Of a stretch of 64,000 nucleotides of DNA, positions 35,901-47,173 are shown piece after piece. The stretch is from positions 8,303,017-8,367,016 of the forward strand of contig NC_080056.1 in the NCBI RefSeq assembly GCF_026212465.1, given 5' to 3'. The notes under the pieces are model-generated. The model had not been told where the DNA came from. It did no database searches and saw only the letters and a program-made list of their open reading frames with translations. This stretch comes from Amaranthus tricolor. Lineage: Eukaryota > Streptophyta > Magnoliopsida > Caryophyllales > Amaranthaceae. Within the stretch, counting starts at the first letter, position 1, and every line of letters begins with the position of its first letter. Position numbers and translations under genes: made by a program.

Positions 35901-38900
35901 GAGATGTTGTTTTTGATGAAAATAGCATGCTTGTATCTAGTATAGAAAAGTCCATTGACGATGTTGTAAACAATGATGCACAAGTGGAGGATCAACCTCC
36001 CAATATTGATGATGATAAAATTGATGATGATGTTCAACAAAGGTCTCCTTTGTCCACAATTAGGCAAAGAAGGAAGATCGTGGCTCCAAGGAGGTATATT
36101 GAAGAGTGTGATTATGTTGTATATGCCCTCAACATTGCTAGCGAAATTGAAGAATTACATGAACCAAGTACGTACAAGGAGGCTATGGCCTCAAATGACT
36201 CAAGCAAGTGGTTGATAGCTATGAAGCAAGAGATAGAGTCTCTTGCAAAGAATGGAACTTGGGATATCATTGAAGCACCTAAGAAAAAGAAAATTGTTGG
36301 GTGCAAGTGGATATTCAAGAGGAAGGAGGGTCCTTCTAGTGACATTCCTCCCATCTACAAAGCAAGGGTAGTTGCAAAGGGATACTCTCAAATTGAGGGT
36401 GTTGATTTTCATGAAGTTTTCTCACCGGTGGTGAAACACTCTTCTATAAGGGCATTGCTTGCTATGGTGGCGATGGAGGATTTGGAGTTACATCAATTGG
36501 ATGTAAAAACGGCTTTTCTTCACCGTGAGCTTGAAGAAGAAATTTTTATGAAGCAACCGGAAGGTTTTGAGGTAGCCGGTAAGGAAAATCATGTGTGTAG
36601 ATTGAAGAGGTCATTGTATGGGTTGAAGCAATCTCCGAGGCAATGGTACAAAAGGTTTGATTCCTTTATGATTTCACATGATTTTATTAGAAGTTCTTAT
36701 GATAGTTGTGTCTATCTTAAGAAATTTGAAGATGATTCTTTGTTATATTTGCTCTTATATGTTGATGACATGCTAGTAGCATGTAGTTCTTTGTTTAAGG
36801 TGGAGAACTTGAAAGAGTTGCTTTCAAGTGAATTTGACATGAAGGATCTTGGTGAAGCCAAGAAATTCTTGGGATGGAAATTTTGAGAGATCGGGCTAAG
36901 GGTATCCTATACCTTAGTCAAAGGAAGTACATTGAGAAAGTTGTGCAACGTTTCTCTATGGATGATGCTAAAGGTGTATCTACTCCTCTTGCTTCTCATT
37001 TCAAATTGTCCAAGAAGTTGTGTCCACAAACAAAGCGGAAGAAGAGCAAATGGTAAGAATTCCATACACTAGTGCCGTTGGTAGTGTTATGTATGCCATG
37101 GTATGTTCTAGACCCGACATTGCTCATGCGGTGAGTTTGGTGAGTAGATATATGTCTAATCCGGGGAAGGGACATTGGGAGGCACTAAAATGGTTATTGA
37201 GGTATTTGAAAGATACTTCTAATGTTTGTCTTATGTATGGGAAGAATTCAAGCGAGCTAACCGGGTTTTGTGACTCGGATTATGGTGGTGATCTAGACAA
37301 TAGAAAGTCCACAAATGGGTTCGTGTTTACTTTGGGTGGTTCGGCGATAAGTTGGCAATCATCTTTGCAAGATGTGGTTGCTCTTTCAACAACCGAAGCG
37401 GAGTACATAGCCGTGGCCGAGTCATTCAAGGAGGCAAAATGGCTTAAAGGTCTTGTTGGTGAAATGTGCAATAAGGTGTGTGAGGTAAGTGTGCATTGTG
37501 ATAGTCAAAGTGCAATTCGCTTGGCTAGGAATCAAAATGCATTTCATAGAAGGTCCAAACACATTGATATTAAGTATAACTTCATCCGGGATGAAGTTGA
37601 GCACAAGAGGGTGTTATTGAAAAAGATTGACACTACGGAAAATCCGGCCGACATGATGACAAAGTCATTACCTACAATCAAGTTTGAATTATGTGTTGAC
37701 TTGGTTGGTTTAGCTCCTTGCTTGAGATAATGCCTTTTGGGGCATTTGAGGTGTGTTTGTTTTTCTTTTGTTTATGAAGTGGATTGATGAATGTTTTTTG
37801 ACTTGGGTGAACTCGAGTCAAGGTGGAGATTGTTATGAATGGTATGTGTGACTTGAGTACACAAAATAAAGTGTGTATTCATGTGTGTGACTCTTGGTTT
37901 GTGGAATGCAAATGGGTGTAATTATGTGGAGAGTATTCATGATGAATTATGGGTGTTAATGAAGATTAATGAAGAAGAAGAAGGGACTTGATTTATGATA
38001 GCTTGATCAGAATTCTGACAGAGGAATCAGAGAGGTCGCTCGACCTACCCGCTCGACCGAGCGAGCCATATTGGTAGGTCGAGCGGTCAGACAGAATGCT
38101 CCAGAATGTAGCTGATACTCGCTCGACCGAGCGAGCTCCCTGTTCAGGTCGAGCGGATCCTCTGACATGCATGGAATGCTGTTTTTCGACCTTTCAAGTA
38201 CTTGGAGTTATTTCATATTATTCATTACTTAATATTAACTATGTATTCAAGTGAGCTATTGATATTCTAGTACCTAGTACTATATATAGAGCTCTCATAC
38301 TCACACATCAAACATAAAACACAACCCCTAAGCCAAACACATAGCCTTTTGTTTTTATCTCTTACTCAATTGTAATTCTTCATTTAGAAGTGTTGTTTAT
38401 ACTCTTTTGATATAATATAAACATAAACTACACACCACGGAGGACGTAGCCATCATTGGGTGAACCTCCTTAATCCTTGTGTCTTTTTTTTTTTTGATTA
38501 GTTTACATTGTCAAACGTTGTTTTGTTCATTGTTGTTTGTATCGTTCTTAGCATCGTAACGATTTTGGTAAACATTTTCAGACGCTTTAGTACAGGTTCT
38601 GGACATTTAGTAGCGAGTACTTGAGTTTTAGCAAGCAACTTGTGTTTCTTGCAAAATGGATGTCCAGCTATTTTGCATCTGCCGAATATTAATAGCAGTG
38701 TCCTTACAACATTGAGGAAGAGCAAATCTTTTGTTTTTCTAGTTTTGTGTTGCACAAAGTTTTCAAATGTCCAGATTTATTGACTATATGTTGATAACAT
38801 AGTTCATAGTGGCGTTTTTTTTCATGCTGTACAGGATCCTAGGGAAGAAGTCATTCAAGCATGGTACATGGATGACAGTGATGAGGATCAGAGACTGCCT

Positions 38901-41610
38901 CATCACAAGGAACCTAAAGAATTAGTTTCTCTTAAGCAGCTTGACGGTGTGTACCCACTTACCATCATAACTTCTTATTTGCTTTCTTGTTTGTCATAAT
39001 ATTCATTGGCTTTGCATGTTTGCTGTGTTTACTTCTTGTGTTACTTGTAGAACTTGGTGTTGTCAGTTGGAGGCTGGATGCTGACAACTACGAAACTGAT
39101 GAGGAGTTAAAGAAAATTCGTGAAGCTCGTGGATATTCCTACATGGTAGCCTTCTTTCCATTTGTTATGAGTTATGACCCTTTGTTCCCTTGAGAAGATA
39201 GGTTGTCAAACACATTTTATCATTAACAGTTGGTCATTTTGTGTATGCTCATTCTCTTTTATGCCTGAAGGATTTCTGTGAAGTATGCCCTGAAAAGCTT
39301 CCAAATTATGATGAGAAGATCAAGCATTTTTATGAGGAACATCTGCACACTGATGAAGAAATTCGATACTGTGTATCTGGAAGTGGTAGGCTAACTATAT
39401 CTCTTTGTGTGAGCTTGCATATTTAATTTCTTTTGTGTTTGTTCAATTTTTCATGGAGATTTGAGATGGAAAAGAGAAGTGGGGCGAGGTTCTGGGATTC
39501 TAGGTATGGCTTTTAGCAGGTAAAAGCTAATATCATACAATTTTATTTATTAAAGGGTATTTTGATGTGAGGGATCGCAATGATAAATGGATTCGCATAT
39601 GGGTGAAGAAAGGTGCAATGATTGTATTGCCTGCAGGAAGTTATCATCGATTCACTCTTGATTCTGACAATTATATTAAGGTATGATTTTTGGTTTCTTT
39701 AGTAATTTACATCTACTCACGCACGACACTTTTTCTCATGGAGAAGTTATTGAAAAATGAAAACATAAAAAAAGGCTTTGAAATCAAAACAATATCATAA
39801 CAGAGGCATGTTGGTGGATGGGCTTTCTAATTCTCTCATTTTTTTTACTGAGAAACAATGTAAAAATGCTGTAATGATCGCGATTGCAGTAACGGAATGG
39901 TGATGCGGTAACGGGAATGATGCGGTTATCGTAGCGCCTAAATATCAGAAAAAATCACAAAAATAAGTTTTTATTAATAAAAAAATTCAAAACGTAAGCC
40001 CCAAAGCAAAATACTTCCCAAAATTAGTGTCTATCACCCGAGCCCGAGGAAAGACATTTTTTGTTGTTAACAACAACGGGCGATTAATAAGCTGAGTAAG
40101 TCATCTCAACAATCCTTCGCTGTTACTAAAAACGGCCAGTTTAAAATCAGATAAGCAATTACCCGCTGTTATTAACGGACAATTTTACAAGATGAAAAAA
40201 GCCAAAAAAAATTGCAAGTTGCCTGCGACTAACAGCGGGCAATTCGTGGTTTACTTTTTCAAGTTTTCTATCTAGATTGTTGAACCACCATATCTTTCCT
40301 CTGTTCTCAGAATACAGAACAATGACGGGAACAACAACAAAAATTTCTATCCACCATTGTTAAACTCAATCTTCTTCTTATCAACACTCATTCACTTGCT
40401 TATCACCCACTTAATTCCCTTCTCCTAAACCTAAACCCTATCTCAAAACCCTTATCCTCACTTTAGCTGTTGAATTCTACCTCATTTACTGAAAAGAAGA
40501 CAAAGCATGTATATGATGCATAAATACCTTGTTTGAAGCAGCATCTTCATCATCATGTATAGGATTTGAAAAGTAATATATCATAGACTTAGGGACTCCA
40601 GACTTATTAAAATACGAGCACCATACCTTGCTTTTTACTGAATAAGAGAAAGACCATAGTGAAGAACAAGCATTCAATTGGCCGCATGAGAAACAAAGGA
40701 AATGAATGAAAATTCAAGAATAACATATATCAATTGAAGAGAAAGATATAAGCATTTATTGTAGTTGAATACAGGAGACTCTTCTCTCAAAGTGTAAACT
40801 AGGTTCAAATCCAACTTGAAAAAGTAAACCATGAATTGACGCTGCTATATGTAACATATTTTTTTTTTGCTTTTCTTTTTTATCTTTTAAAATTGTCCGC
40901 TGTTAGATTGATCTGATTTTAAATGGTTTGCTGTTTAGTAACAGCGGACAATTTTTGAGCTAATTTTGACTCAACTTATTTATCGACTGCTGAAGAGAGA
41001 ACAATGCCTTTCCTCAGGCTTGGATGATATACTCTTATTTTGGGAGATATGTTGTTTTGGGGCTTACTTTTTGAATTTTTACTAGAAAAAGCTTATTTTT
41101 GTGTTTTTTTTCAATATTGGTCAAAACCATAAGATATCCGTTGATACAGTCCAACGCACTTTTTTTACACCTTTACAACGCAAGAAATATCGATTTGTTT
41201 ATTTTGAAAACCTTTACTACGCGGTTGATGCATGCAATGCGGCATTGTTTTTCCTCTATGCTGAGAAAACATTCCTGAAGAAACTTTAGTGCTTTATTAA
41301 CCTGAATTTATTCGCAGAATTCCAACTTTAGTCCTTTCATCATGATGCATTTTACCATGTTACGTATATTATGTTACTTTTTGTAGGCAATGCGTCTGTT
41401 TGTTGGTGATCCAGTTTGGACACCCCATAACCGCCCCAACGATGACTTGCCTGCAAGGTATGCCCGTCATTTTTGCAATTTTAGAACACATAAATCCTGT
41501 GCCAGTCATGTGACTGCTAGAATTTGATCCTTTTTGTTTACAGGAAGGAGTATCTTATGAATTTTGTGAACAAGGGAGATACTCAACAATCTGTTGATGC
41601 TGCAGCGTGA
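29970..41610 (+). CDS. ARD: Acireductone dioxygenase (methionine salvage cycle)
   Basis: Seven exons: 29970-29990, 38835-38946, 39051-39145, 39271-39385, 39556-39680, 41387-41457, 41544-41610 (201 aa, normal length). The enzyme oxidises acireductone to the 2-keto acid precursor of methionine (Fe form) in the Yang cycle. Cupin fold; metal ligands are visible as H100, H102 and E106 in [13 protein letters not shown] and H145 in PAGSYHRF. Other landmarks are [23 protein letters not shown] and the C-terminal LPARKEYL. Exon 1 is only 21 coding bases, placed because its ATG, donor and phase fit; it is the least certain exon. Intron 1 is 8.8 kb owing to a copia insertion, and intron 5 holds a fold-back element. 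All joins keep frame and the coding region looks intact. Confidence 0.94.
29991..33025 (+). other. ARD intron 1, part upstream of the copia insertion
   Basis: About 3 kb of intron. Small ORFs here have no family likeness. A T-run followed by a G-run lies at 32562-32605 (listed separately). No RNA genes or terminal repeats were identified. Confidence 0.5.
32562..32605 (+). repeat. Poly-T then poly-G tract
   Basis: TTTATTT iterations pass into a long T run, followed at 32581 by 16 consecutive G, then AGGGGAGGG. The G-rich strand is the transcribed-sense strand of ARD intron 1 and could form a G-quadruplex. Such long G runs are rare in this AT-rich window. The exact length may be affected by sequencing. 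Confidence 0.8.
33026..33754 (+). repeat. 5' LTR of the copia element
   Basis: 729 bp. The first base is C where the 3' LTR has T, so the canonical TG end is mutated. Ends ACATTTTCA. TATA box TATATATAG at 33476-33484. Contains nested inverted repeats of GCTCGACC words at 33222-33270 and again near 33303-33340 (see findings). Confidence 0.93.
33804..37727 (+). pseudogene. Copia gag-pol coding region, multiply broken
   Basis: Domains in order: gag (from 33804; retrotransposon gag fold with [12 protein letters not shown]), CCHC zinc knuckle [14 protein letters not shown] (about 34510-34551), protease active site [11 protein letters not shown] (about 34681), integrase HHCC and core ([31 protein letters not shown]), RT ([30 protein letters not shown]) and RNase H ([12 protein letters not shown]). 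Breaks: frame change near 34270 in gag; TAA at 35015-35017 plus further stops near 35083, 35139 and at 35345-35347 in integrase; frame changes near 36875 and 37040 between RT and RNase H. It cannot make a full polyprotein. Confidence 0.93.
37831..38580 (+). repeat. 3' LTR of the copia element
   Basis: 750 bp, starting TGTTATGAATGG after the polypurine tract and ending ACATTTTCA. Relative to the 5' LTR it has a ~10-bp tandem duplication (GATTAATGAA, about 37964) and a ~10-bp insertion near 38515, plus about 8 substitutions. Confidence 0.93.
39941..41118. mobile_element. Fold-back element with ~300-bp inverted arms in ARD intron 5 (hairpin family, locus D)
   Basis: The left arm (39941-40265) and right arm (40815-41118) are inverted copies. 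Matched words from outside in are CACAAAAATAAG, GTAAGCCCCAAA, CCCGAGGAAAGACAT/CCTGAGGAAAGGCAT, CGCTGTTACTAAAAAC/CGCTGTTACTAAACAG, TTTAAAATCAGAT, GGACAATTTTA and GTGGTTTACTTTTTCAAG/ATGGTTTACTTTTTCAAG. Each arm contains CCCGCTGTTA- or GTAACAGCGG-type stems, linking it to hairpin loci A-C. The ~550-bp centre has no recognised gene. The arms may extend further out into GCGGTTATCG-like words (39860-39940, 41119-41250), where pairing is weak. No clear target duplication was found. Confidence 0.85.
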
Positions 41611-42957
41611 GCAGTTTGCTTTTGATGAAAATAAATGTCGAATTCATCATGTTTTAATGCTTAATATACTTATCTATTTGTTGCTGCATTATGAAAAAAC
41701 TTGCTTTAGTTTCACAATGCCCGTTTAAGTTGCGATGTAATAAACATAGATATATATGCATGCTTCTCTATGAATATGATCAGAGATCTGTTTTCTGGAT
41801 GCTGTATGCGTTTATGTGAAAATCGCCTGCAATCTTTGTTTTATTATGTTTATACGTACTGTATTGTTTTCTCGTGAACATGGTCGGGGATCGAATAAAA
41901 CTCTGTACGTGCTGTATTAGCAGTTCCAAGTCTTAAGATTGTGTTTTAACTGTTTGAAGACTTCCATGTTCCATTTAGGAAGAAGAATAAAGAGAATGGT
42001 TTGTTTGCTCTACACAACTTTAAACGGATATGTATTTCTTTTTGAATTTAGGAATAATTCAGCTACTTATGTAAGTTTTAAGTTTTTAGGCATTTGATTA
42101 AAATAGAAGGGATTAGTAAATCAAGAGTAGACATCAAATCAAAGCATGGAACCCAACTGTAATTTGTTCATGTTTTTGCGTTTACATGATATTCCTTTCT
42201 GTTTCACCAAATTTATCTTAATTTTTAAAATTATTTTATTAAATTTGTCATGTTTCAATTTTAGTTATGATTTACAAATTTTCTTTGATTTTCATATTTA
42301 ATTTCCATCTTCATTCAATCTATACATTTCTCCCATTAAATCATAAAATTAACTTTTATCTTATTTTTCTTGATTTTTACACCAAGTCTATTCCATAAAT
42401 TTGAAAGGATATAAGAATTGTGAGTAAATGTTTCAATGCGCCGACCTTAAAATAGAAAATTTATATATTAATAATTTGTATAATCAGACTATTTAATCTA
42501 TATATAAAACATGTTTTATGATGATACGATATACAAAAATATGGACGAGACCGTCCCATTTCGAGACAAACATCATGAGCCGTGCCATCTTCGCGTGTGT
42601 ACTGCACTATTCCTCCTTCCCTCGCTTTTCCTCCCGTAATTGTTTCAGTTTCCTTCTTCCTTACTTCCTTTTTTAAAACTTTCCATATTAGTTGCTTCTT
42701 CTATTTTTGATCTTCTACATCTGTGATTATTGGTAATCCTCCATCAAAGCTTTACATAAATAGTTTCAATGACGATGGGGCATTGGATTTTGATTGATGG
42801 TAGTATATATGGTCTGATTTAACCGTCAAAATATCTGAAACTTTTTTAAAATAAGCTTTTTTTTATCAACAAAATCCTAAAAGATTGTAATGTAGTTGTG
42901 GGATTGAAGATTATGTTTTCACCATTGTTAAACACTTTTATATATATTTGTAAATAA
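41611..42957. other. ARD 3' flank and intergenic spacer
   Basis: AATAAA at 41630-41635 follows the stop closely; later AT-rich sequence gives other possible poly(A) signals. Around 42540-42620 lies GC-richer sequence with GAGACCGTCCCA, a scrap resembling the M1 MITE end. No gene is recognised. Confidence 0.45.
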
Positions 42958-43312
42958 TTCAACTTGAAATATGTTAATTGTTAAATTATGACATATAAAT
43001 TGACAATTGATGTTTTATGATCTAACTCATTTTCGAACATATAAATTCAGTTATCGTTTTAAAAATAAGTATTCAAATTCTATAAAGATATTGTATAGGT
43101 TTTAGTTCAAATTGAATATGTTAATAGTTAAATTATGACATATAATTTAACAATTGATGTTTTATAATGTAACTCAATTTTGAACTTATAATCTTCAATT
43201 ATCGTTTTAAAAGTAAGTATTCATATTGTATAGACATATTGTATAGCATATTAGCATTTTTAGTTCAATTTTAATATGTTAATAGTAAAATTATGACATA
43301 TAAATTGACAAT
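42958..43312. repeat. Tandem repeat, period about 150 bp, 2.5 copies
   Basis: The phrase ATATGTTAATxGTxAAATTATGACATATAA recurs with ATATG at 42969, 43116 and 43274. It is followed in the first two copies by GACAATTGATGTTTTAT/ACAATTGATGTTTTAT, a CAGTTATCG/CAATTATCG step and TAAGTATTCA. The third copy stops after ACAATTGAATCC. Spacings are 147 and 158 bp. Confidence 0.8.
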
Positions 43313-43873
43313 TGAATCCTCATCTGCATCTTTTGTAATGTCTGTAAAGTCACTTTCATGTCGAATTCATCCATTAAATCCTCCATTAGCAAGGTTTTTG
43401 GAGTTTCACAGATGAAATGTCGATTTTCTTGATAATTTCTTAAAGATTTATAGAGATTTGTGAGGAATTAAATGTGCAAATATTTTTTATTTTCTTTCTT
43501 AAATGTCGAGCTTGAAGTTTTGGCAGTTTTAAATTCATTTACGTGAATAGCGCTTTCAAATATGGCAGTTATATATTTTTCCCTTTTCTTCTTTTTTTTT
43601 ATATTGGAAGTAGTGTTGGATTGGGGAGGAAGATGGGCCATCTCATTATATGAGACGGTCTCATCTAAGACTAGCTAGATAGATACAATATGTCATGAAC
43701 AAATTCCCATTAATAGGAAAATTGAGAGCCACAAGACAGGCCCACAAGATAAAATCATAAAATATCTAGTGTAATCTAGTACAAAACTGAAGAAGATGAC
43801 AATAGAATCAAAGTTAGAAGAAAGAAAAAAAGCAACAAATTGAAGAAGATAATATAGCCCAATAATTCAAACC
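43313..43873. other. Upstream region of the chlorophyllase gene
   Basis: At 43648-43680 the sequence TGAGACGGTCTCATCTAAGAC resembles one end of the GTCTC-type MITEs. The 100 bases before the start codon are A-rich and purine-rich, as in a 5' UTR. No gene. Confidence 0.45.
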
Positions 43874-45958
43874 ATGTCTTCACCTTCAACTACTTTGAAT
43901 GTGTTTGATACTGGAGTTTATCCAACTTCCCTCCTCACCATCAAATCTGATGAAGGGATGATCACATCATCTTCCCCACCAAAGCCTCTATTGATAGGAG
44001 CACCATCTTCTTCAAAACCAGAAGCAGGAGCTGAATTTCCAGTACTCTTTTTGCTTCATGGTTTCATTCTTTACAACCATTTCTACTCTCAACTTATTCT
44101 GCATATTGCTTCTCATGGCTTCATTGTTATTGCTCCTCAGGTACCTCGCTTTTTGTATCTTACTTTTTGGGATTCACATAACTTTACTTGCTATACCATT
44201 TGTTTCTTGTTGTTTGGATTGTTTGTCCAAATTGCCGTTCTTGGCATTATATGGGCCCTTGCCCATCTGAAAGAAATTGTCCCTCTTGATGGAGGGTTAA
44301 ATTTAAACTTAAACGGATGTTTGGAAAAATAACAAATACAAACTCTATATTATAATTAGCATTAAAATAGCAGACGTGTCATATAATTTTTAAATGATAA
44401 AGAATTACTCATAAATTGCAAATTTATAAGTGTCTACTTCAATAACTAGTATTTTCTAATTTTAGGTCCTTCCTAACTCTGGGCTCTAGACAAATGCCTA
44501 CCTTGCTTATGGTCAGGAACGAACCTGCCATAGTCGATGAATTAATGATGGTGTGTATATTTTATAAGTCGTTATAGCTCTTCCGTGTATTGTCGATGAT
44601 ATCATATCTACTTGGCTTATGAAGCGTGTGCACTTCGTATAATGTTGATATTGATAATAATACTAGATTTGGATAGCAAAAAGGAAGTAAAGCAAAAGGG
44701 AAGGGAAGGAATGGAAAAGAAGGGGAGCACGCAATAAGGAGGTAGAGTGCACTTTGTTTGTTTAGAAGAGAAGGAAAGGAAAAAAAGAAGGAAAATGCAT
44801 GTTTTCCTTCAAATATTTCCAGTTTAGGAGAGATCGTATAACAAGCACCTTATATGTTTAGAAGAGAGGGAAAGGAAAAATGAAGGAAAATGCATGATTT
44901 CCTCCAAATCTTTCCACTTTAGGAGATATCGTATCCTTAATAAAATTTGTTATTTAACAAGGATCGACCTCCATCCTTCCAAATCCTCTCCTTTCTTTTC
45001 CTTTTTCTCTATTTAAACACCGTGTGAGTCTAGCCCAATTTAACATGGTATTAGAGCCGAATCAACTGAAAAAATAAATCTCGATTACCCGATAGCCTAC
45101 ATGTGATCTCACATTGAGTTTGTATACAGTCTAACTCCTTTTTTCTTGTCATGTACATGCCCTATAATAAATTTATGAATTGTCTGCAACCTATATTGTT
45201 ATAATGGTATTGGGATCCTTGTTTTTATACTATATGCTATCAATTAAGTTATCCTTTTATGATGTGTACAACAGTTATACACAATTGCTGGACCAGATTC
45301 AAGTGAAGAAATTAAAGCAACAGCAACAATCATAGAATGGGCATCAAAACATTTAAAAGATGTACTTCCACCAAACATACAACCAAACTTAAACAAGCTA
45401 GCAATTTCAGGCCATAGCAGAGGAGGCAAGGTAGCATTTGGTATAGCCTTAAATAAACTTATAAAATCTCCAATCAAAATATCAGCTTTAATTGGTATTG
45501 ATCCAGTTGATGGAATGGATAAGGGTAATCAAACACCCCCTCCAATCTTAACTTACACTCCAAAATCCTTCCAACTTGATGGAATGCCTGTTCTTATAAT
45601 TGGTTCTGAATTTGGTGAAATGAAGAAGAACATATTGTTCCCTCCTTGTGCACCGAAAGGTGTAAATCATCGCGATTTTTATGACGAAACTCAAAAACCA
45701 TCTTGGTATTTTGTTCTTAAAGATCATGGGCATCTTGACATGTTAGATGATGATACAAAGGGTTTAAGGGGAAAGTGTACTTATTGTTTGTGTAAGAATG
45801 GTAAACAAAGAGAGCCCATGAGAAAGTTTGTTGGAGGTTTGATTGTTGCCTTTTTGAATGCTTATTTGAATGGGGATGATAGTAAGCTTATTGCTATTAG
45901 AGATGAAAAGGAAACTACTATTCCTGTCAAGTTTTCTAAGGTTGATGTTCGTCTCTGA
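43874..45958 (+). CDS. CLH: Chlorophyllase
   Basis: Two exons, 43874-44140 and 45275-45958 (316 aa). The GT-AG intron is in phase 0 and 1.1 kb. The enzyme removes phytol from chlorophyll, giving chlorophyllide. Alpha/beta-hydrolase features: FPVLFLLHGF oxyanion-side strand (about 57-66), nucleophile Ser137 in the lipase motif GHSRGGK, then IGIDPVDG with Asp165 and DHGHLDMLDD with His242, together the probable catalytic triad. Other family blocks are LTYTPKSF, PPCAPKGVNH and CLCKNGKQREPMRKFVGG. The N-terminus (MSSPSTTLNVFDTGVYPTSL) is short and hydroxylated-residue-rich; a plastid target is not obvious. The exon 1 frame reads on into the intron to 44332, but family alignment supports the splice. 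A partial copy of its 3' end follows at 46232-46410. Confidence 0.94.
44756..44945 (+). repeat. Two-copy tandem repeat (period ~96 bp) in CLH intron
   Basis: GTTTAGAAGAGAAGGAAAGG at 44760 recurs as GTTTAGAAGAGAGGGAAAGG at 44856. Both are followed by GAAGGAAAATGCATG, TTTCCT, AATxTTTCCA and TTTAGGAGA. Purine-rich composition. Confidence 0.8.
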
Positions 45959-46231
45959 TAAGAGTTTTTAAGGTCAGAACCTTAATTTTAAAAGAAAACA
46001 CTGATTGTCTATTGTATTTTTTATATTATGAGAATTGAGATACTTTTATGTTGTTATAGGTTTTGAAATATTGTTGATATATGGTGAATATAAAAAGTAG
46101 TAATTTTGTTGTAATTATGTTAATTTGTGCATATCATCCTTACGTAGGGTTATATAATTACTGTATCGTTTCAAATTTATTAGATATATTTGAAGAGACC
46201 AATATAGCTATGTTAAGATAAATTATTTTTT

Positions 46232-46410
46232 TTAGATTGCTATTTTGGTATTTTGTCGTTAAAGATCATGGTCATCTAATCATCTTGACATGTTAGATGA
46301 TGATACAATTAGTGTCAGAGTCTTTATCTGGTCAAAAGAAAAGACTGATTGTCTGTTATATTTTTATGTTATGAGAATTGAGATACTTTATCATCATGTT
46401 GTTGTTAGGA
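46232..46410 (+). pseudogene. Duplicated fragment of the chlorophyllase 3' end
   Basis: TTTTGGTATTTTGTCGTTAAAGATCATGG, TCATCTTGACATGTTAGATG and ATGATACA repeat the coding segment around the catalytic His of CLH exon 2 (about 45703-45755). The fragment then jumps to the CLH 3' UTR equivalent (AAGACTGATTGTCTGTTATA, TTATGAGAATTGAGATACTT; compare 45995-46045). The rest of the coding end, about 200 bp, is missing. It is therefore a local partial duplication with an internal deletion. A small duplicated CATCTAAT step also breaks its frame. Confidence 0.85.
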
Positions 46411-46725
46411 GATTTTATAAACCTTTAACTTGAAAATTTACATTCTATTTCCTTCGTAACCTTACCTTTTTTACTAATGCTCATGCATTTGATTTGTTAT
46501 TTACGCAACTAATAATGTGATATGTAAAAGAAAAATTTGATATGATTCAATCCAACTATTCTTCATCTACTTAAAATGCACCTTTATAATTATTGTCCAA
46601 GATAAATTTGGTTTACTCAAAGTTAATGACCCCAATCCATTACCTAGGAGTATTTTGACTTATTTTGATATTTTGGTGTATTTTGAGGGGATAAAAAATA
46701 ATTGTATATATACTAATAAAAATAA

Positions 46726-46728
<3 letters not shown>

Positions 46729-46781
<53 letters not shown>
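46729..46781. repeat. (AT)n microsatellite
   Basis: About 26 uninterrupted AT dinucleotides in the CLH-to-kinase spacer. Length is likely variable between individuals. Confidence 0.95.
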
Positions 46782-46784
<3 letters not shown>

Positions 46785-46962
46785 CCCATAATAATAATTT
46801 CGTGTATTACAAGAGTTTCTAATTTAATTTCACATAAAAATAAGGTGCACATACTTAAATGAATTATTTTACAATAGTTTAATAGAACTTAAAAAAAATA
46901 TAAATCTTGAACCCATAAATTAAAATATTTATTGTTTTATATTGATTATATTGATATACGTA

Positions 46963-47173
46963 CTCCGTTCCAATATAATTGTTACATTTGAATTTTCCCA
47001 CAATTTAACGTGTTAATTTGATTATTTATATGTTGAGCTATGTATATTTAAAAGTTGTAAAAAATGAATATTATAAAGTACGTGATTGGACGATTCAAAT
47101 AAAATCTTATTTTCCTTTATTTTTTTTATATTAACCGTAATATATAAAATAATTTTAAATTATGAAGATGGAG
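46963..47173. mobile_element. Stowaway-like MITE
   Basis: Starts CTCCGTTCCAATATAATTG after TA and ends AATTATGAAGATGGAG before TA. The CTCCGTTCC terminus and TA target site are Stowaway traits; about 210 bp. Confidence 0.6.

Larger units (their letters stand above)
33026..38580 (+). mobile_element. Complete-length Ty1/copia LTR retrotransposon inside ARD intron 1
   Basis: 5555 bp. Two LTRs (33026-33754, 37831-38580) flank gag, protease, integrase, RT and RNase H sequence in copia order. The primer-binding site TGGTATCAGAGC (33757-33768) matches initiator tRNA-Met as in most plant copia elements; a polypurine tract AAGGTGGAGA lies at 37820-37829. Flanking pentamers GACAC (33021) and GACGC (38581) look like a target duplication with one change. 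It lies in the same orientation as the host gene. LTRs differ at about 8 positions plus two ~10-bp indels, suggesting a young insertion. Confidence 0.95.

Noticed and set aside
43648..43690. Possible fourth M1 MITE copy
   Set aside because: Only one GTCTC-type end is present; the internal repeat phrases and the second end are missing.
44141..44332. Chlorophyllase exon 1 reading on without splicing to 44332
   Set aside because: The extension has no likeness to chlorophyllases, while splicing at 44140 to 45275 restores the family order in phase.
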